Of a stretch of DNA of 44,213 nucleotides, positions 24,970-33,668 are shown one piece after another (positions within the stretch are counted from its first letter, which is position 1; each line of letters starts with the position of its first letter). Below the pieces are notes generated by a model, which worked only from the letters and a program-made list of their open reading frames with translations, had not been told where the DNA came from and did not search any database. A program made the translations under genes and the position numbers. Source of the DNA: Rhodovulum tesquicola (GTDB lineage Bacteria > Pseudomonadota > Alphaproteobacteria > Rhodobacterales > Rhodobacteraceae); assembly GCF_024128855.1 (NCBI RefSeq), contig NZ_JAMYDV010000023.1:1-44213 (forward strand). The letters run 5' to 3'.

Positions 24970-25914
24970 ATGATCCGCAAGGCACTACTCTGCGCCCTGC
25001 TGGCAGCACCCGCCTTCGCCAGCGAGGACATCCCCGACAAGTACCCCCAGTCGGTGCTCTATTCAAAGCCCGTCGAAGTGATCCCCAATGTCTTCTCGGC
25101 CATCGGCGCCACCGCCCCGCCGACCTATGAAAACGCGGGCCACAACAACAACCTGTCCTTCCTCGTCACCGGCGACGGGGTGATCGTCGTCAACGGGGGC
25201 GCAAACGCGAAACTCGCCGAGGCGCTGCATGCCGAGATCAGGGCCGTCACGGACCAGCCCGTGCGACTGGTCATCAACGAGAACGGCCAGGGCCATGCGA
25301 TGCTGGGCAACAGCTACTGGGCGGCGCAAGGGGTCGATATCGTGGCCCATGTCGAGGCCAAGAAAGTGTTCGAGGACAATTCCTTCCAGATCCTCGAAGG
25401 CATGAAGCGTTACGCCCTCGAAAACGCCGAAGGCACCAAAGCGGTCGGCCCCAACATCACCTTCGAGGATCGCTATGACATAGAAATGGGCGACATGCGC
25501 ATCGAGGTTCTCTATCTCGGCCCCGCCCATTCCGAGGGCGACGTCTCGGTCTGGTTGCCCGACGAACGGCTGGTGATCGCGGGCGACATCGCGTTCCACG
25601 AGCGCATGCCGCCGATTTTTGCCGAGACCTGCACAAGCTGCTGGATCGAGACCTGGGATACCGCCTTCGAACCCCTGGGCGCGCTTTACGTCATCCCCGG
25701 GCACGGCCATCCCACCAACATGGCCCAGGTCCGCCGCTATACCCGCGATTATCTGGTCTATCTGCGCGAGCGGATCGCCGAACATATCGATGCTGGAGGA
25801 ACACTCGACGACGCCTATTATGTCGACCAGAGCCCGTTTGCGCATCTCGACACGTTCGAGGAACTGGCGACAAAGAATGCAGGCATCGTCTACACGGAAA
25901 TGGAGTTCGAATGA
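24970..25914 (+). CDS. Secreted metallo-beta-lactamase-fold protein with degenerate metal site
   Basis: A 314-aa protein with a clear signal peptide (MIRKALLCALLAAPAFA, cleavage near 18) and MBL-fold landmarks: NNLSFLVTGDGVIVVNGG (60-77), GPAHSEGDVSVWLPDERLVIAGDIAF (185-209, with H187 and D206) and IPGHGHP (242-248). The usual HxHxDH is replaced by NGQGHA (104-109), and the preceding D of the VIDTG-type strand is N75. Two ligands of a dinuclear zinc site are therefore missing, so the enzyme may bind one metal, a different metal, or none. GGGAGGAG precedes the ATG. Its stop overlaps the next gene by 4 bp. Periplasmic function unknown. Confidence 0.85.
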   Translation: MIRKALLCALLAAPAFASEDIPDKYPQSVLYSKPVEVIPNVFSAIGATAPPTYENAGHNNNLSFLVTGDGVIVVNGGANAKLAEALHAEIRAVTDQPVRLVINENGQGHAMLGNSYWAAQGVDIVAHVEAKKVFEDNSFQILEGMKRYALENAEGTKAVGPNITFEDRYDIEMGDMRIEVLYLGPAHSEGDVSVWLPDERLVIAGDIAFHERMPPIFAETCTSCWIETWDTAFEPLGALYVIPGHGHPTNMAQVRRYTRDYLVYLRERIAEHIDAGGTLDDAYYVDQSPFAHLDTFEELATKNAGIVYTEMEFE

Positions 25915-26471
25915 TGGCCGTCTCGACCCCCATCTGCGATCTCGGCTGGAAAGCTCCCGCTTTCTCGCTGCCCGGCACCGACGGGCGGACCTGGACGCTG
26001 GAGGATGTGCGCGGACCCAAGGGCACGCTGATCATGTTCATCTGCAATCACTGTCCCTATGTGATCGCGGTGCGCGACCGGATCATCCGCGATGCGCGAG
26101 ACCTTCAGACGCTCGGGATCGGGGTGGCCGCGATCTCGTCGAACGACGCCGCCGCCTATCCCGACGACAGCTTCGAGAACATGCAGCGGCTTGCGCAGGA
26201 ACTGGCGCTTCCGTTTCCGTATCTTTATGACGAGGATCAGTCGGTCGCGACGGCCTATGACGCCGTCTGCACCCCGGATTTCTTCGGCTTCGATGCCGAG
26301 CTGGGGCTGCAATATCGCGGGCGGCTGGATGCCTCGCGCAAGGAGGCGGGTCCCCCAGACCTGCGCCGCGACCTTTACGAGGCGATGAAACAGGTGGCCG
26401 AGACCGGCCAGGGACCGACAGAGCAGATCCCGTCGATGGGCTGTTCGATCAAATGGAAGGACGCCGCGTGA
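25911..26471 (+). CDS. Thioredoxin-like (AhpC/TSA-type) protein
   Basis: A 186-aa thioredoxin-fold protein with the redox motif CNHC (45-48, in FICNHCPYV) and a peroxiredoxin-like core (LPGTDGRTWTLEDV, VAAISSNDAAAYPDDSFENM, CTPDFFGFD). No signal peptide is seen, so it is probably cytoplasmic. It overlaps the MBL-fold gene (ATGA, 25911-25914) and the phosphatase gene (GTGA, 26468-26471), indicating translational coupling. ATG 25914 is an equally good start. A thiol reductase or peroxiredoxin role is inferred; no substrate can be named. Confidence 0.87.
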   Translation: MMAVSTPICDLGWKAPAFSLPGTDGRTWTLEDVRGPKGTLIMFICNHCPYVIAVRDRIIRDARDLQTLGIGVAAISSNDAAAYPDDSFENMQRLAQELALPFPYLYDEDQSVATAYDAVCTPDFFGFDAELGLQYRGRLDASRKEAGPPDLRRDLYEAMKQVAETGQGPTEQIPSMGCSIKWKDAA

Positions 26472-27130
26472 AGGCCATCATCTTCGACCTCGACGGAACG
26501 CTGATCGACAGCGCGCCCGACATCCATGCCGCCGTGAACCGGACGCTGGCCGAAACCGGCGATGGCGAGTTGCCGCTGGACACCGTCCGCGGCTTCATCG
26601 GCAATGGCGTGCCCGTGCTGATCGAGCGGGTGATCGCGGCGCGCGGGCTGGACCCGGCGCGGCAGGCGGCGATGGTGGAAACCTTCATGCGCCATTACGA
26701 GGCCGACCCGGCCACGCTGACCACGCTGTTTCCCGGCGTGAAGGACGCGGTCGAACAGTTCCGCGACGAGGGTTGGGCGATGGGGGTCTGCACCAACAAG
26801 CCCGAGGCCGTCTCGCGCGCGATTCTCGACCGGCTGGGGATCGGCCCCTATTTCGGCACGGTGGTCGGCGGCGATACGCTGGACGTGAAGAAACCCGACC
26901 CCGCCGTGGCGCTGGCCGTCAAGGAACGGCTGGGCGCGACGGTCGCGGTCTATGTCGGCGACAGCGAGGTCGACGCCGAATGCGCCTGGAAGGCGGGGAT
27001 GCGCTTTGCCCTGTTCACCGAGGGCTATCACCGCGCCGAGGATGTGGACGACATCCCGCAGGATGCGCGCTTCTCGGATTTCGACGTGGCGGTGGCCATC
27101 GTCGCCCGCCTGGCCGACGAGTTGCGATGA
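26468..27130 (+). CDS. gph: Phosphoglycolate phosphatase (HAD family)
   Basis: A 220-aa haloacid-dehalogenase phosphatase: motif I FDLDGT (D7, D9 from the GTG start), motif II CTNKP, motif III KKPDPAV and motif IV YVGDSEVDAECAWKAGM, with a helical cap between. This pattern is typical of Gph/CbbZ, which hydrolyses 2-phosphoglycolate from Rubisco oxygenation or DNA repair. GTG 26468 overlaps the upstream stop by 4 bp; ATG 26453 is the alternative. It overlaps the cbbY start by 4 bp. Confidence 0.92.
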   Translation: MKAIIFDLDGTLIDSAPDIHAAVNRTLAETGDGELPLDTVRGFIGNGVPVLIERVIAARGLDPARQAAMVETFMRHYEADPATLTTLFPGVKDAVEQFRDEGWAMGVCTNKPEAVSRAILDRLGIGPYFGTVVGGDTLDVKKPDPAVALAVKERLGATVAVYVGDSEVDAECAWKAGMRFALFTEGYHRAEDVDDIPQDARFSDFDVAVAIVARLADELR

Positions 27131-27825
27131 GCCTGCGGGCGCTGATCTTCGACGTTGACGGAACGCTTGCCGAAACCGAAGAGGCGCATCGGCGGGCGTT
27201 CAACGACAGCTTCGCGTCCTGGGGCCTTGACTGGTCCTGGGACCGCGAGGCGTATCGCCGCCTGCTGCGCACAACCGGCGGCAAGGAACGGATGCTGGCC
27301 TTTCAGGCCGACCTGCCCGACGGGGCGCCGCGGCTGACCGACGACCAGATCGCGCAATTGCACCGCGAAAAGACCGCCCGCTATGGCGAGATCCTCGCCG
27401 CGGGCGATCTGGCGCTGCGCCCCGGCGTGGCCGACCTGATCGCCACGGCGCGCGATGCGGGGCTGCGTCTGGCGGTTGCAACCACCACGAACCTGCCCAA
27501 TGTCGAGGCGCTGGCGCGGTGTTGCTGGGGCCGGGAGGCCTGCGAAATCTTTGACGTGATCGCCGCGGGCGACGAGGTGGCGGCCAAGAAGCCCGCGTCC
27601 GACGTGTTCGAACTGGCGCTGGCGCGGCTGGGTCTCGGCCCCGAAGCCTGCCTCGCCTTCGAGGACAGCCGCAACGGGTTGCGCTCGGCCATGGGCGCGG
27701 GGCTTACGGTGATCGTCACCCCCAGCGCCTATACCGACCACGAGGACTTCACTGGCGCGGCGCATGTCCTGCCCACGCTCGAGCGCGCACATTGGCCCGC
27801 GCCGCTCTTGGCCATCGCGGGCTGA
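27127..27825 (+). CDS. cbbY: HAD phosphatase CbbY (xylulose-1,5-bisphosphate phosphatase type)
   Basis: A 232-aa HAD phosphatase with motif I FDVDGTLAETEEAHRRAFN (D9, D11), motif II VATTTN, motif III KKPASDVFELAL and motif IV AFEDSRNGLRSA, then VIVTPSAYTDHEDF, which is characteristic of CbbY. The Rba. sphaeroides enzyme removes xylulose-1,5-bisphosphate, a misfire product that blocks Rubisco. Last gene of a four-gene overlapping operon; with gph it would clear two Rubisco-related inhibitors. No Rubisco genes are in the window. It converges with the 27830 gene 4 bp away, with no evident terminator. Confidence 0.9.
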   Translation: MSLRALIFDVDGTLAETEEAHRRAFNDSFASWGLDWSWDREAYRRLLRTTGGKERMLAFQADLPDGAPRLTDDQIAQLHREKTARYGEILAAGDLALRPGVADLIATARDAGLRLAVATTTNLPNVEALARCCWGREACEIFDVIAAGDEVAAKKPASDVFELALARLGLGPEACLAFEDSRNGLRSAMGAGLTVIVTPSAYTDHEDFTGAAHVLPTLERAHWPAPLLAIAG

Positions 27826-27829
27826 GGGC

Positions 27830-28099
27830 TCAGCGCAGCGACAGGAACCGCTTGCCCGTCCTGAGCCGCATCCCCGATTTCCGGCGCGAGATCATCGGGA
27901 AATAGAAGAACGACGACAAGGGCGTCGGCCAGTCGGTGTTCAGCCGCGTCGTCGATGCCTTGCGCGACACTATCGGCAGCCCGAAGAAATCCGAGAAGGG
28001 CGTGGCGCTGTTCCGGTCCAGATGCCAAGTGTAATCGCTCATCACGTAGTCGAAGGGGGCCACGCTCTTGATGAAGGTGGAATCCTGCTTGCCTGCCAT
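27830..28099 (-). CDS. Small repeat protein, paralogue of the 20213 protein (unknown)
   Basis: An 89-aa basic protein without signal or membrane segment. Two 26-residue repeats, TPFSDFFGLPIVSRK (33-47) and TPLSSFFYFPMISRR (59-73), are each followed by an R-L-x-T turn (52-55 and 78-81). The spacing and key residues (P/M-F/L-S-D/S, G-six-on, L/I-S-x-K/R) equal those in the protein at 20213-20539, and both have M-(T/S)-D...D-R before repeat 1. AAGGAAA precedes ATG 28099. It lies 88 bp after the M20 amidohydrolase on the same strand. I do not recognise a named family. Confidence 0.75.
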   Translation of the reverse strand: MAGKQDSTFIKSVAPFDYVMSDYTWHLDRNSATPFSDFFGLPIVSRKASTTRLNTDWPTPLSSFFYFPMISRRKSGMRLRTGKRFLSLR

Positions 28100-28187
28100 G
28101 GGGTTTCCTTTCGTCTGAACCCTGCCCGACCGGGGATCAGACTACCTCAGCGTGCGCCCCGCCGAAAGATGCACGATCCGCACAGGC

Positions 28188-29354
28188 TCAGGTCGCGGGC
28201 AGCCGCGCCTCGACCATGCCCACGAACCAGGACGACCCAAACGGAATCGCCGCATCAGAGAACTCGTATTCGGGGTGATGCACCATCGCCGTGTCGCCGT
28301 TGCCGACAAAGATATAGGCACCGGGCCGTGCGTTCAGCATGTAACTGAAATCCTCGCCCCCCATCATCGGCGCCACGTCGCGCTGTACCCGGCCCGAGAC
28401 GCCCTCAGCCACCTCTGCGGCGAACCCGGTCTGGTCGGGGGCATTGTCGGTCACGGGATAACCGCGCCGCCAGGAAATGTCGGCCCGCGCGCCGAAGGCG
28501 GCCGCCGTATACTCGACGATGCGGCGGAACTGCGCCTCGGCCCGGTCGCGCACGGCCTCGTCCAGGGTCCGCACCGTCCCGCGCAGCCGCACATGCTGGG
28601 AGATCACGTTGCTTGCCTTGCTGTCGGTCTCGACCGTGCAGACCGAGACGACGACCTGTTTCAGCGGGTCGATGCCACGCGAGGCGATGGATTGCAGCGC
28701 CACGACGATCTGGCTGGCCACCAGCACCGTGTCGATACATTCATGCGGCTTGGCGGCATGCCCGCCCTTGCCGGTAACGGCGATCTCGAAATCGTCGGTC
28801 GCGGCCATGATCGGCCCGGTGCGGATCGCGAACTCGCCCACCGGCAGGCCGGGCATGTTGTGCATGCCGTAAACCTCGTGGATGCCGAACCGCTCCATCA
28901 GCCCGTCCTCGACCATCGCCTTGCCGCCTGCGCCGCCCTCCTCGGCGGGCTGGAAGATCACCACCGCGGTTCCGTCGAAATTGCGCGTCTCGGCCAGGTA
29001 TTTCGCCGCCCCCAGCAGCATCGCGGTATGCCCGTCATGGCCGCAGGCATGCATCTTGCCCGGATGCTTCGAGGCATGGGGCAGCCCCGTCGCCTCGATG
29101 ATGGGCAGCGCATCCATGTCCGCGCGCAGCCCGATCGCCCGCCCCCTTCTGTCGCTGCGCCCCCGGATCACGCCCACCACGCCCGAGCGGCCGATCCCCT
29201 CCACCACCTCGTCGCAGCCGAATTCGCGCAGCTTGGCGGCCACCAGTCCAGAGGTGCGCGGCAGGTCGTACATCAGTTCGGGATGGGCATGGATGTCGCG
29301 CCGCCATCCGGCGATCTCGTCCTGCAATTCGGCGAGGCGGTTCTTGACGGGCAT
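28188..29354 (-). CDS. M20 family metallo-amidohydrolase (hippurate hydrolase/aminoacylase-like)
   Basis: A 388-aa zinc-dependent hydrolase of N-acyl amino acids or similar amides. Family marks: RRDIHAHPEL (18-27), LRADMDALP (77-84), HACGHDGHTAMLLGAA (103-118, C104 and H106 metal ligands), FQPAEEGGAGG (134-144, catalytic Glu pair), MHNMPGLPVG, GKGGHAAKPH and the late MMGGEDFSYML. AGGAGA lies 8 bp before ATG 29354; the long upstream frame to 30344 was rejected. Exact substrate (hippurate, indole-acetyl amino acid, N-acetyl amino acid) cannot be told. The upstream 29355-29652 holds no gene and no convincing promoter. Confidence 0.9.
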   Translation of the reverse strand: MPVKNRLAELQDEIAGWRRDIHAHPELMYDLPRTSGLVAAKLREFGCDEVVEGIGRSGVVGVIRGRSDRRGRAIGLRADMDALPIIEATGLPHASKHPGKMHACGHDGHTAMLLGAAKYLAETRNFDGTAVVIFQPAEEGGAGGKAMVEDGLMERFGIHEVYGMHNMPGLPVGEFAIRTGPIMAATDDFEIAVTGKGGHAAKPHECIDTVLVASQIVVALQSIASRGIDPLKQVVVSVCTVETDSKASNVISQHVRLRGTVRTLDEAVRDRAEAQFRRIVEYTAAAFGARADISWRRGYPVTDNAPDQTGFAAEVAEGVSGRVQRDVAPMMGGEDFSYMLNARPGAYIFVGNGDTAMVHHPEYEFSDAAIPFGSSWFVGMVEARLPAT

Positions 29355-29652
29355 CTGGCTCTCCTGAGGGCGCGGCGTTTCCGGCATCACGGGCGACAAG
29401 GTGAGCCGTGCCCCGCCCAAGGTCAAGCCGGGCCGCGTTCCGGGCACCGGATGAAATAAGAACGCCCGTCCCGCCCCCGCCACCCGCGCCGCACCATGGT
29501 TCGCGCGCAGCCCCGCCCCGCGACCGCCCTTCCCCTCCGGCCCCGCGGGCACGAACACCGTTCCGGCCCCGCGCGGCGCCGGGCCGACGCCCAGGCTTGA
29601 TCGACGCGACCGGCCGGCGCATCTGCGTTCTTGCCCATCCGGAGTAGCTGCC

Positions 29653-30732
29653 ATGTTCGAGACCTTCGGCTTCGAGACCCTCACCGCCCCGCAGGCGGCC
29701 CTGTTCCTCGGCCTCGCGCTGGGGCTGATCTTCGGCGTGCTGGCCGAGGTCACGGGTTTCTGCTTCCGCCGCGCCGTCGCCGGCCCGGCCGAGACGCGGC
29801 GCCCCGCGCTGGGCGTCTGGATGGCCGCCCTTGCCGCCGCGATCATTGGCACGCAGGGGGCCGTCGCGGCCGGACTGATCTCGTTTGACGGCCACCGCTT
29901 CCTTTCCCCCGAACTGCCGGTGCTGGCGATCCTTGCGGGCGGGCTGATGTTCGGGGCGGGCATGGCGCTGACGCGGGGCTGCATCGGGCGGCTGACGGTG
30001 CTGAGCGGCACCGGCAACCTGCGCGCGGCGCTGGTGCTGGTGATCGTGGCGATCATGGCCCATGCGACGTTGAAGGGCGTCCTTGCGCCGCTGCGCACCG
30101 GCCTGGGCGAGGTGACGCTGCCCGTGGGTGCCTGGGGCCTAGCCGCGCTGCCGGGCGGCGCGCTGGTCTGGGCTTTGATCCTTGCCACGGGCGCGGCGGC
30201 GCTGGCCTGCTGCTCGGGCGCGCCGCGGGGCAAGCTGACGCTGGCAGTGCTGCTGGGCCTTCTGGTCCCGGCGGGCTGGGTGGGGACCGGCTTCGTGCTG
30301 CTCGACGCGTTCGACCCGATCGCGCTGGAAAGCCTGTCCTTCACCGCGCCTGTGGCCGATGCGCTGTTCTGGTCGGTCGCCGCGACCGCCGTTGCGCCCG
30401 GCTTTGGCGTCGGGCTGATCGGCGGCGTGCTGGCCGGTGCACTGGCGGCATCGCTGGTCGCGGGCCGTTTCCGCTGGCAAAGCTTCGAGGGACCGTCCCA
30501 GACCGGCCGCTATCTTGCGGGCGCGGCGCTGATGGGCGTGGGCGGCGTGCTTGCGGGCGGCTGCACGATCGGCGCGGGGCTCGCGGGCCTGCCCACGCTT
30601 GGCCTCTCGGCCTTTCTGGCGCTGGGCACCATCGCCCTGGGTGCGCGCGCGACCGAGGCCGCGCTCAGCGCTCCATCCCGCGACGGATCGAGCGCACCAT
30701 CGCCCACACGCCCGCAACGACAAGGGGCGTGA
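29653..30732 (+). CDS. YeeE/YedE (TsuA-like) sulfur-compound transporter
   Basis: A 359-aa polytopic membrane protein with two YeeE/YedE repeats. Cysteines C37 (VTGFCFRRA), C110 (LTRGCIGRL) and C304 (LAGGCTIGAG) sit in the glycine-rich contexts conserved in the thiosulfate transporter TsuA, where three cysteines pass thiosulfate through the membrane. Thiosulfate or a related sulfur species is the likely cargo; selenium has been suggested for some relatives. GGAG lies 10 bp before the ATG. The last 68 bp overlap the 3' end of the opposing DUF3422 gene. Confidence 0.87.
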   Translation: MFETFGFETLTAPQAALFLGLALGLIFGVLAEVTGFCFRRAVAGPAETRRPALGVWMAALAAAIIGTQGAVAAGLISFDGHRFLSPELPVLAILAGGLMFGAGMALTRGCIGRLTVLSGTGNLRAALVLVIVAIMAHATLKGVLAPLRTGLGEVTLPVGAWGLAALPGGALVWALILATGAAALACCSGAPRGKLTLAVLLGLLVPAGWVGTGFVLLDAFDPIALESLSFTAPVADALFWSVAATAVAPGFGVGLIGGVLAGALAASLVAGRFRWQSFEGPSQTGRYLAGAALMGVGGVLAGGCTIGAGLAGLPTLGLSAFLALGTIALGARATEAALSAPSRDGSSAPSPTRPQRQGA

Positions 30733-31951
30733 GCAGCGCCGTCAGAAGCCCGGTCGAGACCCCCAGCGCATCGGCCAGCGGATAGACCAGGTAGGACACA
30801 AGGCTGACGGCGTAATAGCTGATCGCCACGACCGACAGCCCCTCGACCGTGCGTTGCAGGCGCAGTTGCAGGTCTGCCCGCTTGTCCATGCTTTCCAGAA
30901 GCTTCTGGTTCTGCGCCGAGCGCTCCACGTCGACCTGCGTCCGCAGCAGATTCGCCGCCCGCACCGCGCGCCTTGTCATGTTGTTCAGCTGCGCCTCGGT
31001 CGCCTTGACGGTGCGCATCGAAGGTTCGTAGCGGCGCATCATGAATTCGCGGAATGTCTGGCGATAGCCGAACCGTTCCTCTCGCAGCACCTCGATGCGC
31101 TGGTTTACAAGCGCCTCGTAGGCAGTGGTGGCCGAGAACCGGAACGCGGTCTGCGCCAGCAGGCTTTCCAGTTCCGCCGAAACCGCCAGAAGGTTGCGCA
31201 GCGTCTCCTCGGGCTGACGGTGGCCCTCGCGCATTTCGCCCACGAGTTCGGTCAGTTGCGGGTCGAGTTCGGCCAGCCGGGAGGACAATTGCCGCGCGCG
31301 CGGCAGACCCAGCATCGACATCGCCTTGTAGGTCTCGATCTCGGTCAGCCGCTGCACGATCCGGCCGACCCGCCGCTCGCCCGTGCCCGGCCGCGCAAAG
31401 ACCGCGAACCGCATGTGCCCACCCGGGTCGATCCGGAAATCGGTCGCCATGATTCCGGCATCGTCGAGGATCGACGAGGCACAAAGGCTTTCGGCCACGA
31501 ACCAGTCCGACAACCGATCGTCGATATCGTCACGCCCCTCGCGCAACTGTTCGACCCGGATCAGAGCCGAGGTCAGCCGCGCGCCCGGCGCCTTTTCCAG
31601 CCAGTCCTCGGGAAACACTTCCCACGCGGCGGGGTCGAAGGGCCGCTCGGCCACGCCGGGGGCGAAGATCGTGTAGGTCACGAATTCCGCGTGGCTTTCC
31701 CACTTGATCTTGTAGCGACCCATCGGCCCGAAGAAATGCGTGTCGCCCGGCTTGGGATGCTGGGCGCCGAACCGGTCGAGCAGATCGATCAGATGGGTCC
31801 GGTCCGCGTCCCGGTCGCGGCTGATCGCGTCCCTGGGTTGCTTGATTGCGAGGAAGGCCGCGTGGCAGGGCGGCTGCAGTGACGGAAAGGGCCGCGCATG
31901 CAGCTCGTTCGTCAGCATGTAGCGCAGCGGGTGGTCTTCGATCGGGGCCAT
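30665..31951 (-). CDS. DUF3422 family protein
   Basis: A 428-aa protein matching DUF3422: NELHARPFP near the N terminus (about 16-24), THFFGPMGRYKIKWESHAEF, a helical charged middle, and two C-terminal transmembrane helices (about 368-390 and 395-415) with a basic tail. Function is unknown; it may be a membrane-anchored coiled-coil protein facing the cytoplasm. ATG 31951 was preferred to a TTG at 31984. It overlaps the yeeE-like gene tail to tail. Confidence 0.87.
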   Translation of the reverse strand: MAPIEDHPLRYMLTNELHARPFPSLQPPCHAAFLAIKQPRDAISRDRDADRTHLIDLLDRFGAQHPKPGDTHFFGPMGRYKIKWESHAEFVTYTIFAPGVAERPFDPAAWEVFPEDWLEKAPGARLTSALIRVEQLREGRDDIDDRLSDWFVAESLCASSILDDAGIMATDFRIDPGGHMRFAVFARPGTGERRVGRIVQRLTEIETYKAMSMLGLPRARQLSSRLAELDPQLTELVGEMREGHRQPEETLRNLLAVSAELESLLAQTAFRFSATTAYEALVNQRIEVLREERFGYRQTFREFMMRRYEPSMRTVKATEAQLNNMTRRAVRAANLLRTQVDVERSAQNQKLLESMDKRADLQLRLQRTVEGLSVVAISYYAVSLVSYLVYPLADALGVSTGLLTALLTPLVVAGVWAMVRSIRRGMER

Positions 31952-32072
31952 GGCGGGCTCTCGGCTGACTCGGGGCTCAACCAAGCTCTAGCGCATGGAT
32001 GGGGATTGTAAACGTGACAGGGACGCGCCCCGAGGACATGGCAGGGCCTTGCGCCGGGAAAGGACCGCTCTG

Positions 32073-32101
32073 CCTGGCTCTTCTTCTTGGTTCAAATACC
32101 C
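32073..32101 (-). other. 3' element, copy 1 (GGGTATTT...AAGAAGAAG)
   Basis: On the minus strand, about 115 bp past the pntB stop, GGGTATTTGAACC is followed by AAGAAGAAG and then CCAGG. A related sequence lies after another minus-strand gene at 37780-37805. Two small hairpins (GCGCCTTCGGCGC and GCACTTCGTGC) precede it. I recall similar motifs between genes of Rhodobacterales, but the role is not known to me. Confidence 0.45.
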
Positions 32102-32170
32102 ATAACCGCACGAAGTGCAAACAGGCTTGCGCCGAAGGCGCTCAATTGGAAACCTCGACGACAATGCGAA

Positions 32171-32195
32171 ACGCCCCGCCAACCGGGCGGGGCGT
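32171..32195 (-). terminator. Intrinsic terminator of pntAB
   Basis: ACGCCCCGCC (32171-32180) pairs perfectly with GGCGGGGCGT (32186-32195) around a 5-nt loop, 22 bp past the pntB stop; TTCGCATTG follows on the minus strand. The rest of 31952-32216 holds no gene. Confidence 0.75.
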
Positions 32196-32216
32196 CCGGA
32201 CCGCGCTGTGGCGCAT

Positions 32217-33653
32217 TCAGCGCAACTGCGCCAGCAACTTGTCCAGGCTGTCCTTGGCGTCGCCATAGAACATCCGCGTGTTCTCCTTGTAGAAGAGCGG
32301 GTTCTCGATGCCTGAATAGCCCGTGCCCTGACCGCGTTTCGAGACGAAGACCTGCTTGGCCTTCCAGACTTCCAGTACCGGCATCCCTGCGATGGGCGAG
32401 TTCGGATCGTCCTGCGCCGCCGGGTTCACGATGTCGTTCGAGCCGATCACGATGACCACGTCGGTCGAGGGGAAGTCCTCGTTGATCTCGTCCATCTCCA
32501 GCACGATGTCATAGGGCACCTTGGCCTCGGCCAGCAGCACGTTCATGTGCCCGGGCAGACGGCCCGCGACCGGGTGAATGGCAAAGCGCACGGTCTTGCC
32601 CTGCTTGCGCAGGTGTTCCGTCAGAACCGACACCGCGTTCTGCGCCTGCGCCACGGCCATGCCATAGCCCGGCACGATGATGACGCTGTCGGCGTCGTCC
32701 AGCGCGGCGGCCACGCCCTCGGCGTCGATGGCGATCATCTCGCCCTCGACCGCCGCCGCGGGCCCGCCGGTGCCGCCGAAACCGCCCAGGATCACGCTGA
32801 CGAAATGCCGGTTCATCGCGCGGCACATGATGTAGGACAGGATCGCCCCCGACGAGCCCACCAGCGCGCCCACCACGATCAGCAGGTCATTGCCGAGGCT
32901 GAAGCCGATCGCCGCCGCCGCCCAGCCCGAGTAGGAGTTGAGCATCGAGACAACCACCGGCATGTCGGCGCCGCCGATGCCCATGATCAGGTGATAGCCG
33001 ATGAACAGCGCCAGCAGCGTCATCAGGAACAGCGCCAGGAAGCCACCGCCCTGGAAGTACCAGACCGCCGTCACCACCGACAGGATCGCCGCGGTGGCGT
33101 TCAGAAGATGCCCGCCGGGCAGTTTCTTGGCCGCCGTGTTCACCTTGCCCGCCAGCTTGCCATAGGCAACGACCGACCCGGTGAAGGTTACCGCCCCGAT
33201 CCAGATCCCCAGCACCAGTTCGACGCGCAGGATGTTGATCTCGACGGGCGTCTTCTTGGCGACGATCGCGGCGAAGCCGTTGACCAGCGCCGCGCGGCCC
33301 TCCTCGGTCATCGCCAGAACACGGGTCGTCTCGAAATCCGCGTTGAAACCGACGAAGACCGCCGCAAGGCCGACCAGAGAGTGCATGATCGCCACAAGCT
33401 CGGGCATCTGCGTCATCTGGACCCTGGTGGCCAGTTGGTAGCCGATCGCCGCGCCGCCCGCGATCAGGATCAGCGACATCAGCCAAAGCCCCTGCCCCGG
33501 CCCGACCAGCGTCGAGACGACCGCGATGGCCATGCCGACGATGCCGTACCAGATCGCGCGTTTGGCGCTTTCCTGCCCGCTCAGCCCGCCCAGCGCGAGG
33601 ATGAAGAGGACCGCCGCGACCACATAGGCCGCTGTCGTGAAGCCGAAATCCAT
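32217..33653 (-). CDS. pntB: NAD(P) transhydrogenase subunit beta
   Basis: A 478-aa inner-membrane subunit of the proton-translocating transhydrogenase, which uses the proton gradient to make NADPH from NADH. Roughly nine transmembrane helices fill the first 270 residues; the C-terminal domain III binds NADP(H), with [10 protein letters not shown] (GxGxxxAxxQ), [18 protein letters not shown] and [16 protein letters not shown] 33653 ([11 protein letters not shown]) follows GAGGGATGGGG; an ATG at 33662 is too close to that site. It starts 15 bp after pntA, in the usual order. Confidence 0.96.
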   Translation of the reverse strand: MDFGFTTAAYVVAAVLFILALGGLSGQESAKRAIWYGIVGMAIAVVSTLVGPGQGLWLMSLILIAGGAAIGYQLATRVQMTQMPELVAIMHSLVGLAAVFVGFNADFETTRVLAMTEEGRAALVNGFAAIVAKKTPVEINILRVELVLGIWIGAVTFTGSVVAYGKLAGKVNTAAKKLPGGHLLNATAAILSVVTAVWYFQGGGFLALFLMTLLALFIGYHLIMGIGGADMPVVVSMLNSYSGWAAAAIGFSLGNDLLIVVGALVGSSGAILSYIMCRAMNRHFVSVILGGFGGTGGPAAAVEGEMIAIDAEGVAAALDDADSVIIVPGYGMAVAQAQNAVSVLTEHLRKQGKTVRFAIHPVAGRLPGHMNVLLAEAKVPYDIVLEMDEINEDFPSTDVVIVIGSNDIVNPAAQDDPNSPIAGMPVLEVWKAKQVFVSKRGQGTGYSGIENPLFYKENTRMFYGDAKDSLDKLLAQLR

Positions 33654-33668
33654 TGTCCCCATCCCTCT

